In this document: positions 12,709 to 12,832 of the stretch, in pieces | How the letters are laid out: every line of letters begins with the position of its first letter | How positions within the stretch are numbered: position 1 is the stretch's first letter | Source: UBA6814 sp040753075 | GTDB taxonomy: Bacteria > Desulfobacterota > Desulfovibrionia > Desulfovibrionales > Desulfovibrionaceae | Assembly (NCBI GenBank): GCA_040753075.1 | Contig: JBFMHA010000085.1 | Span: 1 to 12,832 of the forward strand | Reading direction: 5' to 3' | Length of the DNA stretch: 12,832 nt | The notes under the pieces: generated by a model | The model's database searches: none | The model's input: only the letters and a program-made list of their open reading frames with translations | What the model was told of the DNA's origin: nothing | Position numbers and translations under genes: made by a program

Positions 12709-12832
12709 GCGCCCCTCCTTGGCCGCGGATCGGGACCGCGGCGCGTCCGATCCTGTCATAGCCGGTTTTCCCGGCCGGGTCGAGGCCGCATGAACCCTTT
12801 CCGGACGGAGGCCGGGGAGGGCGGGAGGGCGG

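Noticed and set aside
12756..12832. Minus-strand frame ending in TGA at 12756-12758, open to the window edge, as the tail of an upstream gene such as motA
   Set aside because: Only about 25 codons are visible and they show no recognisable MotA or other C-terminus. Random GC-rich sequence would look the same, so no feature was called.

Overview
The window is GC-rich DNA that looks like a motile, anaerobic delta-proteobacterium, most likely Desulfovibrionales/Desulfobacterota. The clues are several flagellin genes beside fliD-fliS, sigma-54 and sigma-28 promoter types, an archaeal-type aldolase for the aromatic pathway, and a DUF2318/ABC iron-type module. This placement is inferred from gene content only; no search was run.

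Region 1 (1-5816, all minus strand) is a flagellar filament block. In transcription order it holds flagellin 3, flagellin 2, flagellin 1, the cap gene fliD and the export chaperone fliS (cut by the window start). Flagellin 3 and fliD-fliS each have a well-formed sigma-54 (-24/-12) promoter. Flagellins 2 and 1 each have a FliA/sigma-28-like promoter with identical spacing. Each flagellin gene ends in its own strong hairpin, so the three are separate transcription units. Flagellins 1 and 2 are near copies: a 699-bp core is identical and all ten differences lie at the two ends, which suggests gene conversion. Their mRNA leaders diverge but keep two hairpins with AAGGA in the loop, the second carrying the Shine-Dalgarno sequence. 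This arrangement resembles CsrA-controlled flagellin leaders.

Region 2 (5817-8436, minus) is a three-gene operon: an exported DUF2318 protein with five conserved-type cysteines, a FtsX/MacB-type permease with a CxxC in its periplasmic part, and a LolD-like ATPase. It resembles the DUF2318-ABC part of the Campylobacter P19 iron system, without P19 or FTR1 here. A dense cluster of TGTGCA/TGCACA half-sites, including a 20-bp perfect palindrome, lies upstream.

Region 3 (8437-9533, minus) is a single gene for a 2-amino-3,7-dideoxy-D-threo-hept-6-ulosonate (ADH) synthase-like aldolase, the first step of the alternative shikimate route. Its leader encodes a 27-residue peptide containing Phe-Ser-Tyr-Tyr-Tyr, followed by a perfect 12-bp hairpin with seven U, ending just before the gene's ribosome binding site. 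I read this as a tyrosine-responsive ribosome-mediated attenuator. It is the most notable observation in the window.

Region 4 (9534-12832) holds the motor genes. motA-motB run on the plus strand and overlap by 8 bases. Convergent with them is a second motB followed by a possible PilZ-like gene, whose 3' end overlaps the 3' end of motB by 17 bases. About 120 bases remain upstream of the second motB; I see no clear promoter there. No tRNA, rRNA, CRISPR array, insertion sequence or integrase was seen.
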